Below are positions 35,488-43,924 of a stretch of 64,000 bases of DNA, piece by piece. The first letter of the stretch is position 1, and each line of letters begins with the position of its first letter. Origin of the DNA: Natronolimnohabitans sp. A-GB9. GTDB taxonomy: Archaea; Halobacteriota; Halobacteria; Halobacteriales; Natrialbaceae. The translations under genes and the position numbers were made by a program. A model generated the notes under the pieces. The model was not told the origin of the DNA. It searched no databases and saw only the letters and a program-made list of their open reading frames with translations. The DNA lies in the NCBI RefSeq assembly GCF_030848565.1, contig NZ_JAVDDV010000006.1, positions 1-64,000 on the forward strand, read 5' to 3'.

Positions 35488-36333
35488 TTAGGACCGCTGA
35501 AATTCGTCGCGCTTCCCAGTATCTCGTATCCCTTCACTGGTCCGTTCGACGAACCCGTACTGCTCGAGATATTCGTATCGACGTTCGATTTCGTCTTCTG
35601 ATACGTCTAACGTCGACGCGAGTTCGCTGACGGATGTTGCGGTGTCCTCGTCCAACTGCAACCGGAGTTCGTACCCGTTCATGTATCGTTGGTAATACTC
35701 CCGGACGACATCGTCGAGTGGTGTTTGAATCCCTTCGTTCTGATCGAGTCGTTCCAGCGATTCGGAGATCACCGTGACAAATTGCTCACCGCCCAAGAGG
35801 TCTACTTGGCGTTCGATTTCTTCTTCGATCACATCGAAATCGAGATCTGTCTGGACGAGTGTCGCCATGTCTCCGATATCGTCCGGACGCTCTGCGACGG
35901 CTTTGAAGAGGAAGATATCCTCGAAGGAGACGAGGCCGACTGAGAAGGACTCGTCCGAAAGAAACGCCTCACTCCGCGCTTGCATTCCATCGCTGAAATA
36001 CAGCTTATCGGCAATCTGTCGATAGAAGACGTCGAACTGACAGCCGGCATCATTTCGAACGCAGTGGCGCGCTCCTAACCGATCGTACTCCTCACCGAGA
36101 TCGGTAACTTCCTCGTAGCCGAGGTCGTCGAGTACCCCTATCAGACGGCGAAGGGCCGCCTCGTCCACGACGACGAGATCGATATCTTTGGTCGTGTCCT
36201 TGAGAGACGGCTCGTGAAGTGACATTGCGCCACCGCCGATGAGATAGGCATCAACGTCCGTCTGGAGGTGATCCGCAATTTCCTGGAGCTCGGCCTCGAT
36301 ATAATTACGACCGAATCGTTCACGAGAACTCAT
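35488..36333 (-). CDS. DUF6036-type nucleotidyltransferase (TA-like toxin candidate)
   Basis: A 281-residue protein. The minimal nucleotidyltransferase core is clear: AYLIGGGAMSLHEPSLKDTT, then KDIDLVVVDE (GG...DxD metal site), and a third acid in GCQFDVFYRQ. The C-terminal part has a winged-helix-like segment (ATSVSELASTLDVSEDEIER). Its ATG overlaps the upstream regulator gene by 4 bp. Nucleotidyltransferase plus HTH pairs such as AbiEii/AbiEi act as type IV toxin-antitoxin or phage-exclusion modules; that role here is inference. Confidence 0.75.
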   Translation of the reverse strand: MSSRERFGRNYIEAELQEIADHLQTDVDAYLIGGGAMSLHEPSLKDTTKDIDLVVVDEAALRRLIGVLDDLGYEEVTDLGEEYDRLGARHCVRNDAGCQFDVFYRQIADKLYFSDGMQARSEAFLSDESFSVGLVSFEDIFLFKAVAERPDDIGDMATLVQTDLDFDVIEEEIERQVDLLGGEQFVTVISESLERLDQNEGIQTPLDDVVREYYQRYMNGYELRLQLDEDTATSVSELASTLDVSEDEIERRYEYLEQYGFVERTSEGIRDTGKRDEFQRS

Positions 36334-37280
36334 ACAGTGATCTCATAGTCTCTGGCCGTTTGTTTGAAGTCTTCCCATTTGGGCAGTAGGTCTGTTGTTT
36401 TGGTTCCGTCCGTCTCTAAGTATTCGATGAGTTCATCGACGATAGCTCGTAGATTGATCCCCGCTTCGGGGAGATAGTGTTCAGCACGCTCCCGTAGTGC
36501 CGTCCGCTCGATCTCCTGTTGTTGAATCAATAAGAGGCAGTACATTCGGTACCGGGGACCGTCATCGATAAGCAGTGTGTGACAGACTAATTCTGCGGGA
36601 GTAATCTCTGAAAGTTGGTCCGTTCGGAAGTAGTGTCGCCGGTCCCGCGTGAGAAGCGGGATATCGAACGCTTCGAACAGGGCAGGGCCGGTTAGGTAAA
36701 ATCCGTCAGCAGTAACCTCACTGTCGCAGGCGAAGAGGAATTCGTCGTGTGTTTCCCAGAGAAAGTTGAGTCCACTCGCGTGTCGCTGTGCTTCACGACG
36801 ATGTTTCTGGTGGAGCAGTCCTCGAGCGATCGGGGCTAACACTGCGAACGGATCATTGAGACGATATTGGGATTTCGATTTCCCAACGACGCCAACGTGC
36901 TGAAAATCATCTAACCGGCGGTATATCGTTGCTTGACTCACACCACTCAATTCGGCCAACTCGGTTGCGGTCCGTCCTCGATCGAGATAATAGAGCACGA
37001 GTAACCCAGCGCCAGCAATGAGATCGGGCAGATCCATGTGGCTATACTCCGTGAAAAGTCCCTCGAGTTGCTGGATTGGTTCGATATCCGTCGGAGAAAC
37101 CAACTTTTTCCGGCCGCTTTGCTTGGTTTGGACGTAGCCGTAGACTTCTAATTCGGAGACGATACGTGAGGTGTGGCCAGCGCTCCAGTCGAGTTGATCA
37201 GCAAGCGTACTGATACCCATTTCCGACCCACTCCCTACTACAAGATGTGATAATAGGCGGAAGTGACTCTTTTCTACCAT
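36330..37280 (-). CDS. Winged-helix protein paired with the nucleotidyltransferase
   Basis: A 316-residue protein with two N-terminal winged helices: about 1-60 (MGISTLADQLDWSAGHTSRI) and about 100-140 (TATELAELSGVSQATIYRRL). A larger C-terminal domain of unknown fold follows (GFYLTGPALFEAFDIPLLTR). Its stop overlaps the nucleotidyltransferase start by 4 bp, so they are translated together. By analogy to AbiEi-type partners it may be antitoxin and autorepressor. Confidence 0.72.
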   Translation of the reverse strand: MVEKSHFRLLSHLVVGSGSEMGISTLADQLDWSAGHTSRIVSELEVYGYVQTKQSGRKKLVSPTDIEPIQQLEGLFTEYSHMDLPDLIAGAGLLVLYYLDRGRTATELAELSGVSQATIYRRLDDFQHVGVVGKSKSQYRLNDPFAVLAPIARGLLHQKHRREAQRHASGLNFLWETHDEFLFACDSEVTADGFYLTGPALFEAFDIPLLTRDRRHYFRTDQLSEITPAELVCHTLLIDDGPRYRMYCLLLIQQQEIERTALRERAEHYLPEAGINLRAIVDELIEYLETDGTKTTDLLPKWEDFKQTARDYEITV

Positions 37281-37464
37281 GTGGTCTCATATTACGCAAG
37301 TGGTTTATAAATCCCTTTCGTGATTTGAGATGATATAACTGAAGTCCAATAAGTAGTGTTCCAAACATTACTGATAGCTAAAGGGATTTGTGATGGAAAC
37401 CACTGACACCAAAGGTAATGTCTCCGACGGTATCGGGGTGTTCGGCCGGGGCGACATGAACCCC

Positions 37465-37905
37465 CTATTTTGTACATTCTTCGATGGTACCAAGAACGAG
37501 GGGCAGAACTCGGAGCGGATGAAACCGATTCTCCGCTGGATGATGAGATGGAGGCGTCAACGTTTGCACGTCGTCTGACCCACTGCGTGATACGTTGATC
37601 TCATCTGCGTCAGGGAGATATGTCCACCGGAGGAATGGAGAGTCCCCGTTCTCACGATCCGTCTGATACGTAATGACGAAATCCCTCGTTTCGTACCATC
37701 GTACCTCGAGAATTCCACATACTGTCGGCGAACCCCGGTCACTAACGGTTGCACGTACCAGACGCGGGTGAGTCCTATATGGCTCGAGGCTGGCATTCTC
37801 GATCGCCTCACGACGACCCAGAAAACGGTGAATCACCCGCAAGGATTCTCTATCCGGGTTGGTGTCCCATCGCTTGATTGTCGGGACGTGGTTCGTGGTA
37901 GTCAT
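37465..37905 (-). CDS. Small haloarchaeal protein downstream of wHTH gene
   Basis: A 146-residue protein with alternating strands (RATVSDRGSPTVCGILEVRW, YETRDFVITYQTD). The N-terminus includes TIKRWDTNPDRESLRVIHRF. I do not recognise a function. The start codon overlaps the stop of the winged-helix gene by 4 bp, so they form an operon. Confidence 0.6.
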   Translation of the reverse strand: MTTTNHVPTIKRWDTNPDRESLRVIHRFLGRREAIENASLEPYRTHPRLVRATVSDRGSPTVCGILEVRWYETRDFVITYQTDRENGDSPFLRWTYLPDADEINVSRSGSDDVQTLTPPSHHPAENRFHPLRVLPLVLGTIEECTK

Positions 37906-38468
37906 TGCGACTCGGACGACACATGGTCGTTGGTGTGGGTCTCAACGAACGCCGATATCAGACGACCATCGTTCTGTTGGAGTTGGCGCGCTGCCTCGTA
38001 GAGGCGGATATCCCGCTGAATACCGTTCCATGTACCGATCGCCTGCATCAGTTCATGTGTTGGACGATCACTATCTGATCTGTATACTGAGGCTGAATCC
38101 GGGCCTTCAACGCCGAACTCTTCTTTGAGGTCGGCTTCTTTCGCTTCCAGATCCCGAACCCGCTCAGCGAGATCTTGGACTGAATGATCTTCCGCGATCT
38201 GGGTTACCTCTCGCCATTCCAGGTACGCGTCGTTCCGGCGGAACATGAGAGGGTTCTCTGGATTGTGGCATTCGACGATACCCATCTGGGTTAGGCGTTT
38301 CAAGTGTTTCTTTGCGGTATTGGGGGCACATTTAGCGACCTCAGAAACCTCATGGTGTCTCACAGGTCCCGGAATGCCCAGAATCGCTTCGTAGACCCTC
38401 CCAAACGCGTCGTTTTCTCCTCCCCAGGAATCCCGGATATCGGTGACAATGTCTTCTGAAGGATTCAT
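37902..38468 (-). CDS. Winged-helix regulator (DUF7342-like)
   Basis: A 188-residue protein. The winged helix is at about 25-75 (GPVRHHEVSEVAKCAPNTAK, then KHLKRLTQMGIVECHNPENP). A coiled coil follows (about 95-120: LAERVRDLEAKEADLKEEF), then a helical C-terminus. This resembles haloarchaeal DUF7342 wHTH proteins, usually paired with a small partner as here. It probably regulates its own operon. Confidence 0.7.
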   Translation of the reverse strand: MNPSEDIVTDIRDSWGGENDAFGRVYEAILGIPGPVRHHEVSEVAKCAPNTAKKHLKRLTQMGIVECHNPENPLMFRRNDAYLEWREVTQIAEDHSVQDLAERVRDLEAKEADLKEEFGVEGPDSASVYRSDSDRPTHELMQAIGTWNGIQRDIRLYEAARQLQQNDGRLISAFVETHTNDHVSSESQ

Positions 38469-38688
38469 ACTCTCTGCTATCCGGCTAGCTCAAACTATTT
38501 TTTGGTTTAGCAACTATCTGATTCACTAATCTATTTTTAGCTATAACCCCTTGTGTTGAGTGTGAAGCACACATCGGCTCTTGAAGGAAACCCACGGTTG
38601 CTGTCCCCCGCATTGAGGGGCAGTAACCCCCCAAACGGAGCCGAGAAACACTCGATGACGTAACCGGCGACACGACAAACTCAAGAAT

Positions 38689-38769
38689 ATGTCTACAGAC
38701 ACGACCAGCATTCGCTCTAGCGAACGCATCGCACGCAAATCGACCGCTCAGACGGAGGGTGCCCAATGA
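38689..38769 (+). CDS. 26-residue upstream ORF coupled to the next gene
   Basis: This encodes MSTDTTSIRSSERIARKSTA plus six residues and ends with a TGA that overlaps the next gene's ATG (ATGA at 38766-38769). The 4-bp overlap and same strand suggest translational coupling. It is too short for a family call. Upstream, 38590-38630 contains the small hairpin TCCCCC...GGGG. Confidence 0.45.
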   Translation: MSTDTTSIRSSERIARKSTAQTEGAQ

Positions 38770-38960
38770 GCAGCCAGGAACCAATCTCCGAAGTGAGCCG
38801 CTACGCGGACCGGAACACAGAGTTCTTGTCCCGAGTTCTCGCTTACGGCGACACGGAGGCGCGAGCGTATGCTCTGGCTCTCCTCTCGAACGGAGCCACG
38901 GCTGAGGACATCGACAAGATACAAGCAGAACTCGATCGGATACGACGGAACCTCAAGTAA
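38766..38960 (+). CDS. Small helical protein next to integrase
   Basis: A 64-residue acidic helical protein (EVSRYADRNTEFLSRVLAYG, EDIDKIQAELDRIRRNL). It converges on the integrase with 5 bp between stops, a position often used by small accessory factors of integrative elements. An excision or regulatory function is a guess; there is no clear DNA-binding motif. Confidence 0.6.
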   Translation: MSSQEPISEVSRYADRNTEFLSRVLAYGDTEARAYALALLSNGATAEDIDKIQAELDRIRRNLK

Positions 38961-38965
38961 TGGCG

Positions 38966-40210
38966 CTACTCGTCCGAGAGGGACTCGGCGAACGCTTGTG
39001 CATCTTCGAGGATATCGGGATTGTCGTCAACGATATCGGAGAACTTTCTCGCTTGCTGGATGTCCTCGAGGAACTCCGGATTTTCCTGTGCGAGCCGGAA
39101 GACCTGGTCCCGGACCTCTTTTTGATCCTCTTCGATCGATTCGATCGCACCGTACTCGAGCGGCTGATTACACCAGACGCATGTTTCCCGATGGCGCGGC
39201 GTGTCCTGCTGACATCGCGGACATTCGACCGGCCCCAGTGGCTCAGAGTCGTCCTCTTCGACTTCGAGCCCGTGCATTTTCGCGTACTCGTTATCGGCTT
39301 CGCCGCCGAACCGTGCGACGTAGTGGGCTGTCGCGTCACTGCCTCGCTTCCGCCCCTGACGATCTTCGATAAACGCCTGGTTCATCCCCTGGCGTGCGAG
39401 ATACGTTGCGTTGGACTTCCGGAAATTGGTCGGCGTCACCGGCTTCTTGACACCGGCTCGTTCAGCCGAGTCGGAAAAGCAGTTGTTGAACTGCCGGTAG
39501 CTGAGTTCCTCGGGTTTCGTCAGTTTCGACCAGAGCGGCGCACTCGAGTTGTCCGGCTCGGGGTGATCGTTCAGCCAGCGCTGGAGGTACGGCACACTCG
39601 GAACCAGCGTGACCGATCGCTGTCCGGTCTTCCCGTCGACGTGGATACTGAGACCGTGCTCGTGGTCGCTCACGTTGCCGATAGTAAGGCCCTGGAGTTC
39701 GCCGCTTCGAGCTCCAGAGTCGAAGGCGACTGCGATGAGGGCCGCGTCACGAGAGTTTCTGGTCTGGTCGATCATCGGAAGAATGTCGTCTTCCCAGCGG
39801 AGCATATCGCCGGGATCGGGAACCGGATCGTGGCTGTTGGACATCCCCGATGGGATCCACTCGATGCTCGTCGGAAGATCGTCGCCCTCCGTCACTCGTC
39901 GGGCGAAGACTCTGAGCGCGGTCCGGTAGTCGTGGTTCGTGTATTCGTTGTCGTAAGTGCGATTGATCCACCGAACGAGATCCTCTGCCGCGTCGCGGTC
40001 CTCAAGGGCGTCCGCGAGGCCACCGACGTTCTCGGCCAGGATAGTGCAGTGGCGGAGCAACTTGTTGTGTCGGTGATCAGTGTACTCCGATTTGAGCAGG
40101 TCAATCCTGTCGGAAAAGTTTATGAGAAGATTCTTATCTCTCTGTTTGATTTCATTAGATTCCTCGATCCTGTCTCGCAGATTTTGTATTTGCTTTCTGT
40201 TGTCTGTCAT
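38966..40210 (-). CDS. Element integrase (tyrosine recombinase) with zinc-finger-like tail
   Basis: A 414-residue integrase. Residues about 1-125 are the helical core-binding domain. The catalytic domain carries the first arginine in FDSGARSGELQGL, lysine in VDGKTGQRSV, TNFRKSNATYLARQG (NxxR in place of HxxR) and the nucleophile region ATAHYVARFGG. After it comes a zinc-ribbon-like CPRCQ...CVWCN tail and a helical end. It lies 51 bp from attR and should catalyse tRNA-Thr integration and excision. Asparagine at the usual histidine position is notable. Confidence 0.9.
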   Translation of the reverse strand: MTDNRKQIQNLRDRIEESNEIKQRDKNLLINFSDRIDLLKSEYTDHRHNKLLRHCTILAENVGGLADALEDRDAAEDLVRWINRTYDNEYTNHDYRTALRVFARRVTEGDDLPTSIEWIPSGMSNSHDPVPDPGDMLRWEDDILPMIDQTRNSRDAALIAVAFDSGARSGELQGLTIGNVSDHEHGLSIHVDGKTGQRSVTLVPSVPYLQRWLNDHPEPDNSSAPLWSKLTKPEELSYRQFNNCFSDSAERAGVKKPVTPTNFRKSNATYLARQGMNQAFIEDRQGRKRGSDATAHYVARFGGEADNEYAKMHGLEVEEDDSEPLGPVECPRCQQDTPRHRETCVWCNQPLEYGAIESIEEDQKEVRDQVFRLAQENPEFLEDIQQARKFSDIVDDNPDILEDAQAFAESLSDE

Positions 40211-40261
40211 TCAGTGAACACCGAGCTTTTATTAGGGGAGACATTGAACCTATCGTTAATG

Positions 40262-40275
40262 TCCCGGCCTAGGCT
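40262..40275. other. attR core
   Basis: TCCCGGCCTAGGCT is identical to the tRNA-Thr 3' end (17702-17715). Bases beyond it (CTTGTTG) differ from those after the tRNA. It marks the right end of the element. Confidence 0.88.
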
Positions 40276-40415
40276 CTTGTTGTTTTGCGATAACCTCGCT
40301 CAGAATCCACTCTCGAGATCGATCTGAACGGGGCTCTGATCGTCCGAGAGTATTCCGAAGCCGTTGTTCAACACGCGGGTTTCGTGGATTGCTGGTATTG
40401 TCGGACAGCAATCAC

Positions 40416-40474
40416 TGATACTGCCGGGCAGCAGTCAGTAACTCGTCGGTGAATCGTGCTGTCCGGCAGTATGA
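40416..40474. repeat. 59-bp palindromic repeat, family A, copy 2
   Basis: TGATACTGCCGGGCAGCA (40416-40433) pairs with TGCTGTCCGGCAGTATGA (40457-40474) at 16 of 18 positions. It has the same length and loop core (GTCAGTAAC) as the copy at 10667. A further arm-like piece, GGTATTGTCGGACAGCA, sits just upstream at 40394-40410. It lies in the 348-bp gap between the integrase and the acidic-protein gene, just outside attR. Confidence 0.75.
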
Positions 40475-40558
40475 AGAGTATTCGCCGGGCGTGAGCGACG
40501 GATTCTCACACTACGGTAGTATATCCACGGTCGAAAAAAGTGAGTCCCGACTCGAGCG

Positions 40559-42010
40559 TTACGTCGCGACCGCTGCTTCGGCGTCGGGTGCGTCGCCGCT
40601 GATCGGCTCGTCAGGGTCCTCCTCTATCGGATCGTCATCCACTGGTTCGTCGACCGGCTCGTCATCCTCGACGTCAGGCTCCTCTTCTATCGGCTCCTCA
40701 TCCACCGGTTCGTCGACGCGCTCGTCGACGTGGTCAACGTAGATGGTGGCCTGTTCGATCGTCACCTCGAGCGTAACGTCGTCAACCGGTTCGTCCTCAA
40801 CTTCTTCGTCATCCATGGTCGGTGCTTCCTCTACATCTTCCTCGTCGAGATCGTTGTCGTCAACACCGGGCTCGTCAGCATCGTCCATCTCGGGTTCATC
40901 ATCGACCGGTGGTGCGTCAACTGGTTCGTCGACACCGTCCGCGAGGACGACGAAGATGGTCGCTTCTTCGATCGCAACGTCAGGAGCAACCTCGTCGTTA
41001 ACGGGATCCTCTAGGTCGTCTTCAGCCTCGAGATCGTCGTCAGCGGTTGGTGGCTCGTCCTCATCGACGTCATCCTCGACTGGGTCGACGTCATTTTCAG
41101 CAGGGTCGTCGACGTCATCTTCGGCTGGATCGTCGACATCATTCTCGACAGGCTCGTCGACGTCATCTTCGGCTGGATCGTCGACATCATTCTCGACAGG
41201 CTCGTCAACGTCATCCTCGACTGGGTCGACGTCATCCTCGACAGGCTCGTCGACGTCATCCTCGAGAACGACGTAGACAGTCGCCTGCTGGAACGTCAGT
41301 TCGTCTTCGTCGTCAATTTCTGGCTCTTCCTCATCGATTTCCGGTTCCTCCTCTAGGTCGTTCTCGTCGACGTCATTCTCGACTGGGTCGTCGACGTCAT
41401 CCTCGAGAACGACGAAGATCGTCGCCTGCTGGAACGTCAGTTCATCTTCGTCGAGTTCGTCGTCAACGTCCGGCTCTTCGTCATCGACTTCGGGGTCTTC
41501 CGCATCGATTTCTGGCTCATCGGCTTCCGGCTCCTCCGCTATGTCGTCCTCGGCGTTGGGTTCGTCGTTAACTTCGGGATCGTCGATTGTCATCTCACCG
41601 ACCTGATCGAGGAGCATGGCCTGTTCGATCGTCACCTCGAGCGTAACGTCGTGCATCACGTGCTCTGCGTCGTCAGCGTCGGGTTCCTCGTCGTCGACGT
41701 CAGGTGCGTCCTCGTCGTCGTCAGCAGGGACCTCCGCTACGTCGTCGTCATCGTTCATTTCGGGTTCTTCGATCGGTTCGTCATCGACTGGATCCTCCAC
41801 TGGATCGTCGAGGCCGATGGCGACGATCGTCGCCTCTTCGATCGTTACGCGTAGTTCACCGTCGTCGACGTCCTCCTCGTCTGGTTCGGGAACGTCTTCG
41901 TCATCGTTTTCGTCGTCTACAGCGGCGCCCGCAGGCGCTACCGCAAATGCGCCCCCGCTTGCGAGCATCATTATCGCTACCGCTACGACGAGTATATGTC
42001 GTGTGCTCAT
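40559..42010 (-). CDS. Extremely acidic secreted repeat protein
   Basis: A 483-residue protein. It starts with a Sec-type signal peptide (HILVVAVAIMMLASGGAFAV, cleavage near APAGA). The rest is D/E-rich (runs such as DDPVENDVDEND) punctuated by six short beta-type repeats: VTIEEATIVAIGL, VTIEQAMLL, LTFQQATIFVVLEDDV, LTFQQATVYVVLEDDV, VAIEEATIFVVLADGV and VTIEQATIYVDHV. The centre has tandem copies of DVDEPVENDVDDPAED. There is no lipobox and no C-terminal anchor. It is an extracellular, cation-binding or structural protein by inference. The acidic tandem tract is prone to length change. Confidence 0.7.
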   Translation of the reverse strand: MSTRHILVVAVAIMMLASGGAFAVAPAGAAVDDENDDEDVPEPDEEDVDDGELRVTIEEATIVAIGLDDPVEDPVDDEPIEEPEMNDDDDVAEVPADDDEDAPDVDDEEPDADDAEHVMHDVTLEVTIEQAMLLDQVGEMTIDDPEVNDEPNAEDDIAEEPEADEPEIDAEDPEVDDEEPDVDDELDEDELTFQQATIFVVLEDDVDDPVENDVDENDLEEEPEIDEEEPEIDDEDELTFQQATVYVVLEDDVDEPVEDDVDPVEDDVDEPVENDVDDPAEDDVDEPVENDVDDPAEDDVDDPAENDVDPVEDDVDEDEPPTADDDLEAEDDLEDPVNDEVAPDVAIEEATIFVVLADGVDEPVDAPPVDDEPEMDDADEPGVDDNDLDEEDVEEAPTMDDEEVEDEPVDDVTLEVTIEQATIYVDHVDERVDEPVDEEPIEEEPDVEDDEPVDEPVDDDPIEEDPDEPISGDAPDAEAAVAT

Positions 42011-42404
42011 GCCTCCACGTCGATGGGTGCCAGCTAAATTCTTAAACCGGTACTATCATTTCGGTTATAAATACTCAGTTCCGATGGAAAGTCATCAGTT
42101 TGTTAAACATATGTCCGATCACAGAACCAGATTCGCCAGCAGACGGGTGTCTCGCAAGGAGTAGAAACTGATCATCAATAGAGATGTTTATCCAGTAATC
42201 AACTGATTACGACCGAAAGAGTCCGACTCCCGATTCGGTGGATTCGTTCCGCTTCGTTTTGCCGCCCGAGGGTTCCGAGGCCGCTACAGTGGACATCGTT
42301 CGACGGCCGTACCGAACGGCAAGAGCGGGGGAGGGATTCAACAGCCGTGGACCTGTAGGGTGGCTCGGACGGACCGAACAGCAACCGCGGCCACCCGTAT
42401 CACA
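42011..42404. other. Divergent intergenic region
   Basis: 394 bp with no recognised gene. AATTCTTAAAC near 42043 and TTATAAATAC near 42065 are AT-rich promoter-like elements suited to the acidic-protein gene on the minus strand. The remainder shows nothing further. Confidence 0.4.
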
Positions 42405-43154
42405 ATGTCTCCTCAGAACACGGAATCGACCGACCGCGAGGCGACGTACAGCACGAGCGAACGCGATCGACGATCCGACTCGAGCGGGCTCCGGTCGAAC
42501 GTCGGCAGATACGCCCAGGACGGAACCGGTGCAGTCCTGGCCGGTGCCGTCCTGCTGGTTGATGCCATCAGGACGATGCGACGCGACCGGCGACGAGCAG
42601 GGATCGACGCAGCCGTCGGCACTACGCTAGTGGGTATCGGTCTCCGTCAGCGCCGCTCGAGTGAGAACGCGACGATGGCGGAAACCGTCGGCGAGCCCGC
42701 ATCGATCGAAATCGGCGAGACGGGTTCAGGCTCCGGGATCGATCGCGATCCCGAGACGAGTTCCAGCACGACCGACGAGTCGGACGTCGGAACGGAGACG
42801 GAACCAGACGAGGGCGAGGTCCAGTTTACGAGCGGTCGAGACGAAGCATCGCCGTCCAGACCTCGGCTCGAGGAGACGGACGCGGACGATCCGCGCCGAT
42901 CCGACGCAAAACAGGGACGCGACGACGATCACGTCTCGGTAGACCTCTCGGAGGCGTCGACAGCCGACGAGGCAAGCGAGGCGACGGGACCGGATCCGGA
43001 ACAGGCGTATCCAGCCCGGGAAGGCACCGATCCCGAACCGACGTCGGCGGACGCACCGCCGCGACGAAATCAGGGTGCCGTCGGGAACAAGACATCCGAC
43101 GAGGAGGGACAGGGGATCGACGATACGGAAGGCGACGACGAATCGACGGAGTGA
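42405..43154 (+). CDS. Haloarchaeal protein with one hydrophobic segment and disordered acidic tail
   Basis: A 249-residue protein. A moderately hydrophobic segment lies at about 40-60 (DGTGAVLAGAVLLVDAIRTM), followed by basic RRDRRRAG and a second short hydrophobic stretch (AAVGTTLVGIGL). From about residue 85 it is a low-complexity tail of D, E, S, T and P. No family is recognised. The ATG at 42405 (MSPQNTESTDRE) fits better than the in-frame upstream ATG at 42360. Confidence 0.55.
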   Translation: MSPQNTESTDREATYSTSERDRRSDSSGLRSNVGRYAQDGTGAVLAGAVLLVDAIRTMRRDRRRAGIDAAVGTTLVGIGLRQRRSSENATMAETVGEPASIEIGETGSGSGIDRDPETSSSTTDESDVGTETEPDEGEVQFTSGRDEASPSRPRLEETDADDPRRSDAKQGRDDDHVSVDLSEASTADEASEATGPDPEQAYPAREGTDPEPTSADAPPRRNQGAVGNKTSDEEGQGIDDTEGDDESTE

Positions 43155-43226
43155 GCGACTCGACGTCCGCGAAACGATCGATCACGAGCCAGCGGAACGG
43201 TAGCGTGACGTACGAACGACGCCTGT

Positions 43227-43868
43227 CTACCGCGGTTCGAAGACGGCCGACGACGGTGGACGGTAGCGTGAGACGGTGTCTTCGTTCCGGGCTAGCAACG
43301 TGACTCGAGGCTCGCCGTCGACGCGATATTCGGCGTAGTAGACGATCGACAGCTCCGAACACGCCGCCAACAGCTCGTTCGGCTCGAACCGATACCGATC
43401 GCCGGGGCCGGACTCCGCGGCCGACGACTCGAGGTAATGTTCGTACCAGAGACAGCCACCGGGAGCCAGCGCGTCGATCAGGGCTGGGAGTCGATCGCGC
43501 GCGTCGAAGAAACTCACCGTCACGAGATCGTACCGGCCCGCTGGGAAACAGTAACTATCGACGTCTGCCAGGATCCAGTCGATAGAAAGCGATCGTTCGG
43601 CCGCCCGCGACCGCGCACGCTCGAGTTGTGACCGCGAGATATCGATGGCCTCGACGGTCCAGCCGTGGGCGGCGAGTGAGATCGCGTTTCGCCCGGTTCC
43701 GGTCGCGACGTCGAGTGCCCGCCCCGACGGACGCTCGTCGGCGACCGATCGCAAGAGCCGTTCGAGGCCGCCCGGCGACTGTGCACCCTCGTTCCGGGCC
43801 CTGGGTACGCTGGTCCGGCGCCGATCTTCGGGATCCGTCACTGGATCGTACTCGTGGGAGCCAGCCAC
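43227..43868 (-). CDS. Class I SAM-dependent methyltransferase
   Basis: A 213-residue methyltransferase. SAM motif I is ALDVATGTGRNAISLAAHGW (about residues 53-72), the acidic ribose-binding end of strand 2 is VEAIDIS, and motif IV is YDLVTVSFFDARDRLPAL. This is a small-molecule-type enzyme resembling TehB/UbiE-like proteins; the substrate is unknown. The N-terminus is basic and may be shorter than annotated. Confidence 0.82.
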   Translation of the reverse strand: MAGSHEYDPVTDPEDRRRTSVPRARNEGAQSPGGLERLLRSVADERPSGRALDVATGTGRNAISLAAHGWTVEAIDISRSQLERARSRAAERSLSIDWILADVDSYCFPAGRYDLVTVSFFDARDRLPALIDALAPGGCLWYEHYLESSAAESGPGDRYRFEPNELLAACSELSIVYYAEYRVDGEPRVTLLARNEDTVSRYRPPSSAVFEPR

Positions 43869-43924
43869 TTATAAACCGACTGCGGAGGATTCGTCCATCG
43901 TACGAGCACGGACGCGTACGGCAG

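Larger units (their letters stand above)
17702..40275. mobile_element. 22.6-kb integrative element in tRNA-Thr
   Basis: It is bounded by TCCCGGCCTAGGCT at the 3' end of tRNA-Thr (attL, 17702-17715) and its exact copy at 40262-40275 (attR). A tyrosine integrase gene lies about 50 bp inside attR. The interior holds accessory genes absent from the flanking core type: defence-like nucleases, TBP, a TA-like pair, repeats and AT-rich segments. No conjugation or capsid genes are recognised, so it is a genomic island or a plasmid/provirus-derived element without a visible packaging module. A replication module is only guessed (17879-19660). Confidence 0.88.
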
